From Dongia rigui (GTDB lineage Bacteria > Pseudomonadota > Alphaproteobacteria > Dongiales > Dongiaceae): a stretch of 64,000 nucleotides of DNA. The DNA lies in NCBI RefSeq assembly GCF_034044635.1, contig NZ_JAXCLX010000001.1:372001-436000 (forward strand), written 5' to 3'. This document shows, piece after piece, positions 1-11,500 of this stretch. Under the pieces are notes generated by a model that was given only the letters and a program-made list of their open reading frames with translations, was not told where the DNA came from and did not search any database. How positions within the stretch are numbered: the stretch's first letter is position 1; each line of letters opens with the position of its first letter. The position numbers and the translations under genes are program-made.

Positions 1-1
1 C

Positions 2-448
2 GCCGCGGCGGCGGCACTGGAAGCAAGCGGCGACGTCGATGCGGCCCGCGTGGGCTATGAGCGGGTGCTGGCCCTTGCGCCCAACAATCTCGTCGCCATC
101 AACAATCTGGCAACCCTGATCGCCGATTCCTGGGCCGAGGACAGCGTGCGGCTGAGCCAGGCGAGAAACCTCGCCGAACGCTTCCGGGCCAGCAACAACG
201 CCACACAGCTCGACACTTTGGGCTGGGTCCTCACGCGCCAGGGCCAATTCGACGACGCCCTGCCCGTTCTTGCCCGGGCGGTAGCCCTGCAGCCCGATAA
301 CCAGGGCATCCAGTATCACTATGCCGTCGCCCTGGACGGCAAGGGCCTCGGCGACAAGGCGAGGGCCGCCATCACACTGGCAATTCAGGGCGAGCCGCGC
401 TTCCGGGGGGTGGCGGACGCCCGGCGCCTTGCGGAACGCATTCGTTAA
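2..448 (+). CDS. TPR-repeat protein, C-terminal fragment (5' end outside window)
   Basis: The frame is open from the first bases of the window and ends at TAA 446-448, so this is the C-terminal ~148 residues of a longer protein. The residues form helix-turn-helix tetratricopeptide repeats: a block near 'ALAPNNLVAINNLATLIAD', then 'DTLGWVLTRQGQFDDALPVL', then 'LQPDNQGIQYHYAVALDGKG'. TPR proteins are scaffolds for protein-protein contacts. Large TPR proteins of the PrsT type often accompany PEP-CTERM surface-protein genes, and the next gene has such a tail, so a role in export or exopolysaccharide assembly is an inference. A GTG at 50 could be read as a start, but the open frame upstream makes a real start there unlikely. 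Confidence 0.75.
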   Translation, partial: AAAAALEASGDVDAARVGYERVLALAPNNLVAINNLATLIADSWAEDSVRLSQARNLAERFRASNNATQLDTLGWVLTRQGQFDDALPVLARAVALQPDNQGIQYHYAVALDGKGLGDKARAAITLAIQGEPRFRGVADARRLAERIR

Positions 449-616
449 AAGAGCGTCAGAATGCTTCGCGACTGCGGCAAAAAAGATAGTTAACAGGAAT
501 TTTATCAAATTTAACCAAATTGTGTGACTTTTGTCGCGATTCTGGGCTTTCGCTTCGCTAAGTCGCTGCTCTAAAGTGCAAACCATTGAACATTCGACTT
601 TTGGGGGCTGAAGAAA

Positions 617-1795
617 ATGAAGGCAAACACCGGTAAATCAACCACACGCGCACTCGCATTGGCATGCTGCGCCGCACTCTCGCTGGCGGCAGCACCGGCC
701 AAGGCCGAGCCGGTCAGCGCCAACGCCATTCTGGACAGCTACAACCTCATCGTCTTCGGCGATTTGACCAGTTCGTCCCATGTTGATGGGAAGACCTTCG
801 TCAGCGGGAACGTTACCGGCGGCGATTACGGCCAGCATTACAGTGAACTGCCGGTTGACGGCGTCCCGACCCTGACCGTCGGCGGTGACCTCAAGGGCAA
901 CGTCAACATGAACGGCTCGGGCCTGACGGTTGGCGGCAATATCGCCACCAACAACCTCAACCTGAACAAGGGCGGGGACATCAAGGTCGGCGGCAATATC
1001 ACCTCGAACCTCAATGCCAATTTCAACGGCAATGGCGACCTCTACGCCAAGGGGTCGGTGACGAACAATGCCAACGTCAACGCCAATGGCGGCGACATCT
1101 ATCTGGGCGGCACGGTCCAGTCCGGCAATGCCAACGCCAATGGCGGCGGCCAGAAGTTCGTCAACTCCGCCGTACCGGCCACGGTGGTACCGGACGTCGC
1201 CAGCGAGGCAGCGACGATCAAGGAAACGCTGACGACCTATTCCAGCTATCTCTCCAACCTGGTTGCCAACAGCGCCACCAGCGGCACCGGCAAGGTGACG
1301 TTCGATGCGGCGCCAGGCGCTGATGGCGTCGCCGTCTTCAACATCTCCGACGCCGTTGCCTTCTTCGGTGGCGCCAACGAGTTCCAGTTCAACCTCAACG
1401 GCGCCAAGTCGATCGTCATCAATGTGAGCGGCGCTGCCGGCTCGCTCATCACCATCGCCGCAAACTTCCTCGCTGGCATCGCGACCGAGCTTGCCGATAA
1501 CACAGTCTGGAACTTTGTCGACGCGACCGACATCGTCATCAACAACCAGTTCGGCGGCTCGATCCTGGCCCTTCTCGCCCATGTGACGAACAACGCCAAC
1601 ATCGAGGGCACGCTGGTGGCGGGCAAGGTCACGCAGAATGCCGAGATCCACTACAACGGCGGCAAGGACCTGCCCCCCGTGACCAAGACGCCGATCCCGG
1701 CCGCCCTGCCGCTCTTTGCGGCGGCGCTGGGTGGTCTCGCCTATGCCCGCCGCGTACGCAATCGCCGCGGCCAGTCGACGCGGGCCGCCGCCTGA
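617..1795 (+). CDS. Choice-of-anchor A family surface protein with PEP-CTERM-like sorting tail
   Basis: A 392-residue exported protein. Residues 1-30 form a Sec signal peptide (basic start, Ala/Leu core, likely cleavage after AKA). The segment beginning 'LDSYNLIVFGDLTSSSHVDG' is typical of choice-of-anchor A domains. Residues ~75-190 are Gly/Asn-rich with recurring 'GG(D/N)I' and 'NAN' units, as in a beta-helix. The C terminus has 'TPIPAALPLFAAALGGLAYA', then 'RRVRNRR', which is a short Pro-containing motif, a hydrophobic helix and a basic tail. That is the tripartite layout of PEP-CTERM/VPLPA-type signals processed by an exosortase, although the canonical PEP triplet is absent. ATG 617 follows a GA-rich stretch, and a strong terminator lies just downstream. 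Exosortase is not in this window. The exact function is unknown; location at the cell surface or matrix is inferred. Confidence 0.8.
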   Translation: MKANTGKSTTRALALACCAALSLAAAPAKAEPVSANAILDSYNLIVFGDLTSSSHVDGKTFVSGNVTGGDYGQHYSELPVDGVPTLTVGGDLKGNVNMNGSGLTVGGNIATNNLNLNKGGDIKVGGNITSNLNANFNGNGDLYAKGSVTNNANVNANGGDIYLGGTVQSGNANANGGGQKFVNSAVPATVVPDVASEAATIKETLTTYSSYLSNLVANSATSGTGKVTFDAAPGADGVAVFNISDAVAFFGGANEFQFNLNGAKSIVINVSGAAGSLITIAANFLAGIATELADNTVWNFVDATDIVINNQFGGSILALLAHVTNNANIEGTLVAGKVTQNAEIHYNGGKDLPPVTKTPIPAALPLFAAALGGLAYARRVRNRRGQSTRAAA

Positions 1796-1818
1796 ACGCT
1801 GGCGCCCTGCTGAAAGGC

Positions 1819-1851
1819 AAAAAGGCCTGTCCCATGGGGGCAGGCCTTTTT
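1819..1851 (+). terminator. Rho-independent terminator after the choice-of-anchor A gene
   Basis: An 11-bp perfect stem (AAAAAGGCCTG / CAGGCCTTTTT) closes a short loop and ends in a T run, 24 bp after the stop codon at 1795. It separates the core-genome gene from the integrated element that begins at 1946. Confidence 0.85.
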
Positions 1852-1945
1852 CATTGCGCTGTCCGCACCACAAGAAGCAGCAACCCTATCTGGTTGCCGT
1901 TCTGGTTGCCGTTGCCGGGCAGACTTTCATTTCGCGGAAAGAGAA

Positions 1946-1991
1946 TGGTGGGCGCAGTAGGACTCGAACCTACGACCCGCTGATTAAGAGT
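1946..1991. repeat. attL: 46-bp copy of the 3' end of tRNA-Lys
   Basis: This stretch is identical base for base to 30547-30592, which is the 3' part of the intact tRNA-Lys gene: anticodon loop, variable region, T arm, acceptor strand and CCA. The identity stops abruptly at both ends. The 5' half of a tRNA is absent here, so this is a tRNA fragment left at the distal end of an integrated element, not a functional gene. Confidence 0.93.
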
Positions 1992-2539
1992 TAGGTGGAA
2001 TTTGCGGGATATCAACACGGTTTTACACATTGCACGGCTTTTCCACGCCATGGAATATCAAGCACTTAGAAGCAGAATGTAAAACCGAAGAGTTCAGCAT
2101 CACGACGAAACGCTGCAACAAGATTTATCCTGGCCCGTCATTCCAGGAGGAGCCCCGGCGGATTGCGCATCGGGGCCGTCGCGCATCGTAGCTCGTCAGC
2201 CTCCGTGGATTATGACTGCGCGACTTCTCTTTCACGCTGTCAGCAGCCACATATTCGCACACGATCATTGAGAGCGCGCGCTGAGGTGTAGGGCTAGCCG
2301 ACGAATTGCCAATAGATGTAGTTATTCTCAATATTGGCCTCAGTCCTGATGCCGCCATTTTCCGGTGCTTGCTTGACCTTTATAGGCCTGGCCGATTGGA
2401 CGCCGGCAATAGTAAGCGTTTGCTGCACCGTGCCAGCGATGGGGCGGTGACGCGCTCCAGAAACTGGCGCTGGTCGCCCCGACGTTGGCCCCTCCATTCT
2501 CAAGCTGGAAAACGGCTGAGAACTGAGGGGCTGTTACAA
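1992..2539. other. Left-end spacer of the element, no convincing intact gene
   Basis: This ~550-bp stretch between attL and the RTX stop codon holds two inverted-orientation copies of the decamer TGTAAAACCG (2018-2027 and 2078-2087). The part nearest the RTX gene (2294-2549) contains a possible broken coding remnant. No ORF here has both a good start and recognisable domains. Confidence 0.6.
2018..2087. other. Probable left-arm integrase-binding sites (two TGTAAAACCG decamers)
   Basis: The decamer TGTAAAACCG occurs on the minus strand at 2018-2027 and on the plus strand at 2078-2087, starting 27 and 87 bp inside attL. The same decamer occurs twice near the right end (30462-30471 and 30484-30493). 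Tyrosine integrases bind short arm-type repeats flanking the core site, and the placement fits that. The role is inferred; the repeats themselves are seen directly. Confidence 0.6.
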
Positions 2540-2549
2540 TCAGTGCCAA
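2294..2549 (-). pseudogene. Possible frameshifted coding remnant downstream of the RTX gene
   Basis: Reading the minus strand from TTG 2549 gives a plausible peptide start ('ALIVTAPQFSAVFQLENGG'). A neighbouring frame then continues plausibly to a TAG at 2294 ('TVQQTLTIAGVQSARPIKV' to 'NYIYWQFVG'). Together the two frames would make about 84 residues if one frameshift near 2450 is assumed. The start overlaps the last codons of the RTX gene. I do not recognise the product, and it may simply be non-coding DNA. Confidence 0.25.
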
Positions 2550-5500
2550 GCCGCCGCTAGAGTTGGCTGAAGGCTCTGCTGTGTCGCTGTATCGATATTC
2601 GTCTGGCCAAGGGGTGGTGGACTGAATGAAGCCATGGCCGAGCGAAGCAGTTCGACGTCACTAGCGGTTGCGTATTTCCCGTCGGCCAACTGGATACGAT
2701 TGAGCTTGCGATCGTCACTATTATACCAGCCCTGGATCGTGGCTTTGTCGCTGGTTCCGACAATCGATACTATCAAATCGTTCCCAGACTGGGTGAACCA
2801 GAGCTGGTCGGTGTCCACCCCAGCCAGGATCGCCAGTTTATCTGCAGCTCCGTCAGTGTCATACGAATCAACAACATCGTTGCCACCGCCGCGACCAAAG
2901 CGGAACTCATCTGCACCAGCCCCGCCGACGAGGGTGTCGTTACCGGCGCCGCCATCGAGCACGTCGTTGCCGGCACCGCCGTCCAGCGTGTTGATGCCGG
3001 CATTGCCAGTGAGTTGGTTGTCGAGCGCATTACCGGTGCCGGAGACGTTGGCGCTACCCGTCAGCACCAGGTTCTCGACATTGGCCCCCAGCGTATAAGC
3101 GATCGCGGTCTTGACCGTGTCGATACCGGCAGCGGCCGCTTCCGTGACCGTATCACCAGCCTCGACATCCTCGTAGGTATCGTCCCCGAGTCCACCAACC
3201 AGCGTGTCGTTGCCAGTGCCACCCGCCAGCGTATCGTTGCCCAGACCACCGTTAAGGACATCGTCACCGGCACCGCCAGAGAGGCTGTCGTCGCCGAGGT
3301 AACCATAGATCAGGTTGCTCTTCGTATCCCCAACCAGCGTATCAACACCAAACGTACCCTCGATGATGCTACCCCCACCGAACGAACGGCTCCGGATCGT
3401 ACCGTCGTCCGACTGCCACGAGACCGTGAAGCCGCCATCCGCATCCGGAACGACGAGCGCGCGCGTCTGTATCCCAGCTGTCGTCGTGTTGACGACGAAC
3501 TCCTGACCCAATGGCTGACCGGTGGAATCATAACGCTGGCCACAGATGTCGAAGCTGCCGCTGTTGTTACTCTCCCACACGATGACAAAAGAGCCATCCG
3601 TCAGCCCAACAGCGGTTGGATATTGCTGCACGCTGCTGATATTGCCCACACGGAAGACGTTACCAATCGGCGCCCCGGCACTATCCAACAGGCGCGCATA
3701 GATGTCGTAGTTGGATCCATCGATCGCCGAGCTATTGTGCCAAGCGACAATCATTCTGCCATCGGCTAAAACGCCAATGCTCGAGTAATCCTCATTGGCG
3801 GTCGACACAGAGAGGTTGGTCTCGCCGCCAACTTTTGCATCCGATGGGCTGAAGATCTGAACGGCAATATCGTAGCCAGACTGATGGCTTTCCCAGGAGA
3901 TGGCATATCCGCTACTGAGCGCCGTTATCGATGGCAGCAGCTGGTAGCTTGCGGTGATCGTATTGACGACGAACGGCACACCAATGGGCGAGCCACCAGC
4001 GCTATAGTGCTGGGCGAAGATACCGTTGGTCGACCCATCACCGGCGCTATGCCACACCACCACATAGCTGCCATCCGTTAGCACCGCGATCGCCGGATTC
4101 GTAAATGTATAGGTGGCGCTATAACCGGATTGCCCAGAGATTGTCTGGGTTCCGTCAGGAACACCGGCGGAGGTATAGCGATTGACGGTTACAGTTGCGC
4201 CATCATAGCTGACCGTAACGATGCCGCCATTCTGTAGTGCCGCAGCACGGACTTTTCCACCATTTGTGCCCAAGGTCAGAACATTGCCAACGGCCTGATT
4301 GTTGCCGTCAATGATTCGCGCCTTGGTCGGCGTACCTTCATTCCAAACGTAGAGATGGTTACCATTGCCGAGCGCAACCATGCTATCGAGAACGACCGCG
4401 CTGGCCGTTGCCACCGTGATCTCGTTGCCGGCCGGCAGCGGCACGTCATCGCCGGTGAATCTGATCTTCTCGATGCCGGAGATCTTGTCCGTGCCGTCGG
4501 GCGAGCCGGTGCGCAGGTCACGCAGCTGCACCACCCCGTTGCCGAGATCCGTCCACTCGTAATCCGTCCCCTTGCCCGAGAACACCGCCCTATCGACACC
4601 GTCGCCACCGATGAGGATATCGTTGCCAGCCCCGCCGACGAGGGTGTCGTTACCGGCACCACCATCGAGCACGTCATTGCCGGCACCGCCGTCCAGCGTG
4701 TTGATGCCGGCATTGCCAGTGAGTTGGTTGTCGAGCGCATTACCGGTGCCGGAAACGTTGGCGCTACCCGTCAGCACCAGGTTCTCGACATTGGTCCCCA
4801 GCGTATAAGCGATCGCGGTCTTGACCGTGTCGATACCGGCAGCGGCCGCTTCCGTGACCGTATCCCCAGCCTCGACGTCCTCGTAGGTATCGTCCCCGAG
4901 GCCACCAACCAGCGTGTCGTTGCCAAGACCGCCATTCAGCGTATCCGCGCCATCGCCACCGGTCAGCGTGTTGGCCGCTCCGTTACCAATCAGCACATTG
5001 TTGAGCGCGTTGCCCGTCCCGTTGATCGCCGAGACCCCCGTCAAGGTCAGGTTCTCGACGTTGGCTCCCAGCGTGTAGGTCACCCCGATCTTCACCGTAT
5101 CGACGCCCTCATTGGCATTCTCGGTCGCCACATCGGCCGCCACATCGAGCACATAGGTGTCGTCACCGGCACCACCCACAAGCGTGTCCGTGCCCGTGCC
5201 GCCATCCAGCGTGTCGTTCCCGGAACCGCCTTCCAGGCGGTTGGCCGCCGTGTCGCCAGTGAGAACGTCGTCGAACGCCGAACCGGTCAGGTTCTCGATC
5301 GTCGTGTAGGTGTCGCCCGCCGCATCGCCCGTATTCGAGGCTGGCGTGGTGAGGCTCGCCGTCACGCCGGCTCCTGCATTGGCATAAGACGCCGTGTCCG
5401 TGCCATTGCCGCCGACCAACACGTCGGCACCGCCGCCGCCGATCAAGGTATCGTTGCCATCGCCACCGGTCAGCGTGTTGACGGCAATGTTGCCGGTCAG

Positions 5501-8500
5501 CACGTTGGCGCCGGCATTGCCGGTCGCGTTGATCGCCGCCGTCCCGGTCAACGTCACATTCTCCAGATTGGCTGCACCGGAGATGTCGTAGCTGATCGAG
5601 GCCTGCACTGTATCAGTGCCTTCCGAAGCGTTCTCCGTGATCGTCTCGCCAGCCTGGTCGATGATGTAGGTGTCGTTGCCCTTGCCGCCGATCAGCGTGT
5701 CGTTGCCAGCACCGCCGTCCAGCACGTTATCACCGTCATTGCCGGTGAGCGTGTTGTTGAGGGCATTGCCTGTCCCGTTGATCGAACCACTGCCGATAAG
5801 CGTCAGGTTCTCGACATTGGCGCTGAGCGTGTAGCTCACCGAAGCCTGCACCAGATCGGTTCCTTCCGCAGCATTCTCCGTAGCGACATCGCCAGCACTG
5901 TCCACCACATAGGTGTCGTTGCCAGTGCCACCAACCAGCGTATCGTTGCCCAGACCACCATTGAGGACATCGTCACCGGCACCGCCAGAGAGGCTGTCGC
6001 CGCCGAGATAGCCGTAGATCAGGTTGCTCTTCGCATCCCCAACCAGCGTATCCACATCAAACGTACCCTCGATGATGCTACCGGCACCAAACGTGCGGCT
6101 CTGGATCGTCGTACCGGTGGACTGCCAGGCCACAGTGAAACCGCCATCGGGGTTCGCGACCACCGATGGCAAGCCCTGCTGACCGGCCGTCGTCGTGTTG
6201 ACCACGAACTCCTGACCACTCTTATTGCCGAGGCTGTCATAGCGTTGGCCATAAATCTCGTAAGTGCTGTTCTCCGGTGACTGGCCTTGCCAGACCACCA
6301 CAAACCCACCGTCCGTCAGTGCTGTGACAACCGGACACCACTGGTAACTTGGCGTGATCGTATTGACCACACTCTCGGCACCCAGCGCTGCGCCATTGGC
6401 GTCGAATACCCGGACATAAACGTCCTGAGCCGAGCCATTTACGGTCTCCAGAGAGAACCAAGTCGCAACGAAGCCGCCATTGCCGAGCGCTGTGATGCTC
6501 ACCGTGCTCTCATTGCTGCCTGCGATGGCGCTCAACGTGAGTTCAGAGCCGATCTTGGCACCGTTATTCGAGAATATCTGTGCCTTTACATCATATTGGC
6601 CCGACGAGCCATCCTGCCAAGCGATCAGGAGCCTGCCCGCGCCCAGAGTTGTTACCGCCGGCAACATTTGATATCCGGTGACTACCGTAGTGACTTGAAA
6701 TGGCGTGCCGACCTTTGCTCCGGCGGCACTAAAGAGTTGAGCCGCTATCCCATCATTGGCACCGTCGATCCCGGTGCTGCCCCAAGTGACAACATAGGTG
6801 CCATCGCTGAGCACCGCTATCGGTGCGCGGTAAAGTGCAGAGCCGTTGCTGTTGGAAGCGCCTGCGGTCAAGAACGGCGTAACTCCCGCGATAACTTGTG
6901 CCGTCGTTCCGTCCGCTGCGCCTGAAGCGGTGTACCGGTTGACCGTCAACGTCGATCCGGAAACACTCGACGTGACGAACCCACCGTTCGCCAACAAAGC
7001 TAACTCGACTTTACCGCTCGCTGTCCCCAAAATCAGCGTTGACCCCACTTGCTGATCGGATGCGTCGAGAATCTTGCCTTTGACTGCCGTGCCTTCATTC
7101 CAGGTATAGAGTCTGTTCCCAGCCCCCAAATTGAGCATACTGGCATATTGGGAACCGGAAACACTTGCGATTGTCACCTCGCTCCCCGCCGGCAATGGCA
7201 CATCGTCGCCGGTGAATCTGATCTTCTCGATGCCGGAGATCTTGTCGGTGCCGTCGGGCGAGCCGGTGCGCAGATCACGCAGCTGCACGACTCCATTGCC
7301 AAGATCGGTCCACTCGTAATCCGTCCCCTTGCCCGAGAACACGGCTGTATCGACACCGTCGCCACCGATGAGGATGTCGTTGCCGGCGCCGGCAATGAGG
7401 ATGTCATTGCCCGCACCGCCATCGAGCATATCGTTGCCGCTTCCACCGTCCAACGTATTGGCACCGGCATTGCCGATGATTTGGTTATCCAGCGCGTTGC
7501 CCGTTCCCGTCACGTCGCCGGTACCGGTCAGCACTAGGTTCTCGACATTGATCGTCATCGTGGGAGCTAGCGAATAGCTGATCGCCGTCTTGATCGTGTC
7601 GATGCCCGCCGCGGCTGCTTCCGTGATTTTGTCGCCGGCTTCAATATCCTCATAGATATCATTGCCAAGACCACCGACCAGCGTGTCATTCCCGCTCCCG
7701 CCATTCAGCGTATCCGCACCATCACCACCCGTGAGTGTGTTTGCTGCGCTGTTGCCCGTGATAACATTGTCCAAAGCGTTGCCAGTACCAGCGACCGCCG
7801 TCCCTGTCAGGATCAGGTTCTCAACATTGGCTGTTAGCGTGTATCCCGTTACGCCGATCTGGACCGTGTCGATACCTTCATCAGCGTTCTCTGTGACCTT
7901 GTCCGCCAGCGCGCTCAGGATATACGTGTCGTTGCCCGTGCCACCCAACAGCGTGTCGTTCCCAACACCGCCATCCAGATAGTCATCACCACCTCCACCC
8001 GTCAAAACGTTGATGGCAGCGTTGCCGAGCAGAATGTTAGCAGATCCATTGCCAGTGGCATTAGTCGATGTCGTGCCGGTCAATGTCACATTCTCGATGA
8101 ACTCTTTTTCCGCAAGGTCGTAGGTGACAGAAGACTCCACTGTATCAGTGCCTTCGCCGGCCAGTTCAGTGATGACGTCATCAACAGCATCTACCACATA
8201 AACATCATCTCCTTTTCCTCCGGATAAGCTGTCAGCCCCAGCCGCGCCATCCAATCGGTTATTTCCGTCATTGCCAATGATTGCATTGCTGTCGGCAGTA
8301 CCAATACCATCAAGATTTGCACCACCGGTGAGCTTTAGGTTCTCTACATTTGCCGCGAGCGTAATGCTCACTGAGGCTTTGATCCAATCGTTTCCACTGC
8401 TTGCCGCCTCGACAACAATGTCCAAGACATCGTCAACGATGTAGGTGTCGTTCCCTGTACCGCCGGTAAGCGTATCCACCCCGCCGCCACCATCCAGAAT

Positions 8501-11500
8501 ATTGTCACCGGAGTTTCCAACGATGGCGTTTGATAGTTCATTGCCTGTGCCATTTAGCGCCCCAGTTCCGGTCAATGTCAGATTTTCTACATTATCTCCA
8601 ATAGCAAAGCTGACCGTGCTTTGGACCAGATCAATGCCCTCACCGCTCGCTTCCGTCACTTCGTCCATTGCGTGGTCGACAACATAAATGTCGTCCCCCT
8701 CGCCGCCCGCGAGATGATCGGCACCATATCCACCATCCAGCTTGTTCGCCGCAGAATTGCCGATAATGGTATTCTTCAAGTTATTCCCAGTACCATTTAT
8801 TGCATTCGTACCAGTCAACCTAAGGTTTTCTATTGTGCTACCCAATGTATAAGTCAGTGACGCCTCGACGGTATCGATACCTTCGTTCGCTGCTTCCGTT
8901 ACTATGTCCCCGGCGGCATCTACAACATATGTGTCGTTACCCACTCCACCAACGAGCGTGTCATTGCCGACACCACCTATCAACCGATCATTTCCGGCGC
9001 CGCCGGTAAGTACATTGGCGGCTCCATTGCCAACGAGGATGTCGTCGAATGCTGATCCCGCGAGGTTTTCAATTTCTATGAAGCTGTCGCCTTTTGCATC
9101 TCCCGCATCAACGTCCGACGGCGGGCTCCAGGTCGTGTCCAAGCTGGCAACGACCCCAGTCATTGCGGTCGCGTAAGACGCCGTGTCCGTTCCCGCGTCG
9201 CCATCCAATGTGTCGGCACCTTTACCTCCGATCAGCGTGTCATTGCCGGTTCCACCGTTAAAGATGTTATTGAGATCGTTGCCCGTCAGAATATTCGCGC
9301 CGGTATTCCCGGTGCCGATGACGGCCGCCCCAAGTAGCGTAAGATTCTCGACGTTAGCCGCCAGAGCAACGTTGTAGTTAGCCGAGGACTGAATGGTATC
9401 AGTTCCGCCGGATGCCGCTTCCGTAACCTTATCATTCACGTCATCGACAACGTAGGTGTCGTTCCCCAGGCCACCGGCGAGCGTATCGACGGCTTTTCCA
9501 CCGTCGATAAAGTCGTCGCCGCTACTCCCGTTAATCACATTGGCAAGCTCGTTGCCGATACCTTTCACGCCCGCTGTCCCTAGGAGCGTGAGGTTTTCAA
9601 CATTCTCGCCAAGTTCGAATTCTACGGAAGTCAGAACGAGATCCACGCCTTCATTGGCTGCCTCAATTGCCTTATCGCCGATGCTGTTGACGATATAGAT
9701 ATCGTTGCCAGCGCCGCCAGACATCTCGTCCTTGCCAAGATAGCCATGGAAGGTATTGGCATTGGCATCGCCGAAAAGCTTATCGTCACCCAAGGTACCG
9801 TAGATTACCGAAGCGGCCCCCTCTCCCAGGAAGACAATCTTCTCGACGCTGTCGAGGATATCGACGCCATCTTTGCCCGTTCTCAGATCCTCAACCCGGA
9901 CACGACCATCGGCGAGCGTGGCGACCAGATAGTCGCTGGTTTTCCCTGAGAACTCTGCAGTGTCGAAACCCGCACCACCGTCAAGCTGGTCATTGCCGGC
10001 ACCGCCGGACAGCGTGTTGTCTGAGGTATTACCGACAATGTGATTGTTCAAAGCATTACCGGTACCCGATATGTTGGCGTTGCCCTTAAGTATCAAATTT
10101 TCGACATTGGTCGCTTTGGTTGTCAACGAGTAGCTGACCGACGTTGTGATCGTGTCGATGCCCGCCGACGCAGCTTCGGTGATCACGTCCCCGGTCTCGA
10201 CATCTTCGTATGTATCATCGCCGAGGCCGCCCACCAGCGTGTCATTGCTGCCACCGCCGTTCAGCATATCCGCACCGTCACCACCGGTAAGCGTGTTCAC
10301 GGCTGAGTTGCCCGTGATCGTGTTGTCGAGTGCGTTGCCGGTACCATTGACGGCCGCTGTACCGGTCAGCGTCAAATTCTCCAGATTCGTGCCAAGCGTG
10401 TAGGTGATAGTCGATTGAACCGTATCGATGCCACCATTCTTGAGCTCGGTGACGACGTCCGTGGAAATTTCGACAGAGTATCTATCGTTTCCCGCGCCTC
10501 CGATAAGCGTGTCACCGCCGGCACCGCCGTCCAGCGAGTCATTTCCGTCACCGCCGATCAGTACGTTGACCTCCTGATTACCGATCAGCGCGTCGTCGAA
10601 GGAAGATCCTGTCAAATTCTCTATCGTAGACGGACCTAATCCCGAATAGGTATCTCCGGCCGCGTCCCCGGTGTTGAAACTGGACGAGACCAAGTTTGCA
10701 GTAACGCCGGCTGTAGCGTTGATATAGGAAGCCGTATCAATGCCGTCACCACCTAACAGCTCGTCCGCACCCGCTCCTCCAATGAGAATATCGTTGCCCT
10801 CACCACCGCTGAGCTTATTAGCTAGAGCGTTCCCTGTAATGATATTCGCCCCCGAATTGCCCATGCCGACAATGGCAGCATTGCCGGTCAGCGTAAGATT
10901 CTCAATGTTCGCAAATGTCGCAATCGTGTAATCGCAAGATGCAAGGACGGTATCAGTCCCGCCCCCCACCAGCTCAGAGAGCTGATCAACAGCGGCGTAG
11001 CTATACTGAGGACCATCCGCAGGCGCATGAGTGCTCTTCGTGACCAGTACTTCGCTGACGACATAAGTGTCGTCGCCTTTACCGCCGCTGAGGTAGTCCT
11101 TGCCAAGGCCACCGATGAGGACGTTGTTGGCATCGTTGCCGATGATCACGTTGTCGAGTGCATTGCCGGTGCCGTCGATCGCGCCGACGCCGATCAGCGT
11201 CAAATTCTCGACATTCTCGCCGAGCGTATAGCTGACGCTACTCTGAATCAGATCGTTGCCCTCACCGGACAGCTCCGTGACTGCATCTTTGGCGCTATCA
11301 ACGACGTAGGTGTCGTAGCCTGCGCCGCCCTTCATAACGTCGTCGCCGACCCCGCCATTCAGCGTATCGTCACCGTCGCCGCCCACGATCTGGTCGTTAC
11401 CCGTATAGCCGTAGAGCACCTCTGCTTTCGACGTGCCAGCTAGCACGTCAGCAACATTTGTTCCGTCCACAAGATCAACCGCATTGAATGAGCGTGTACT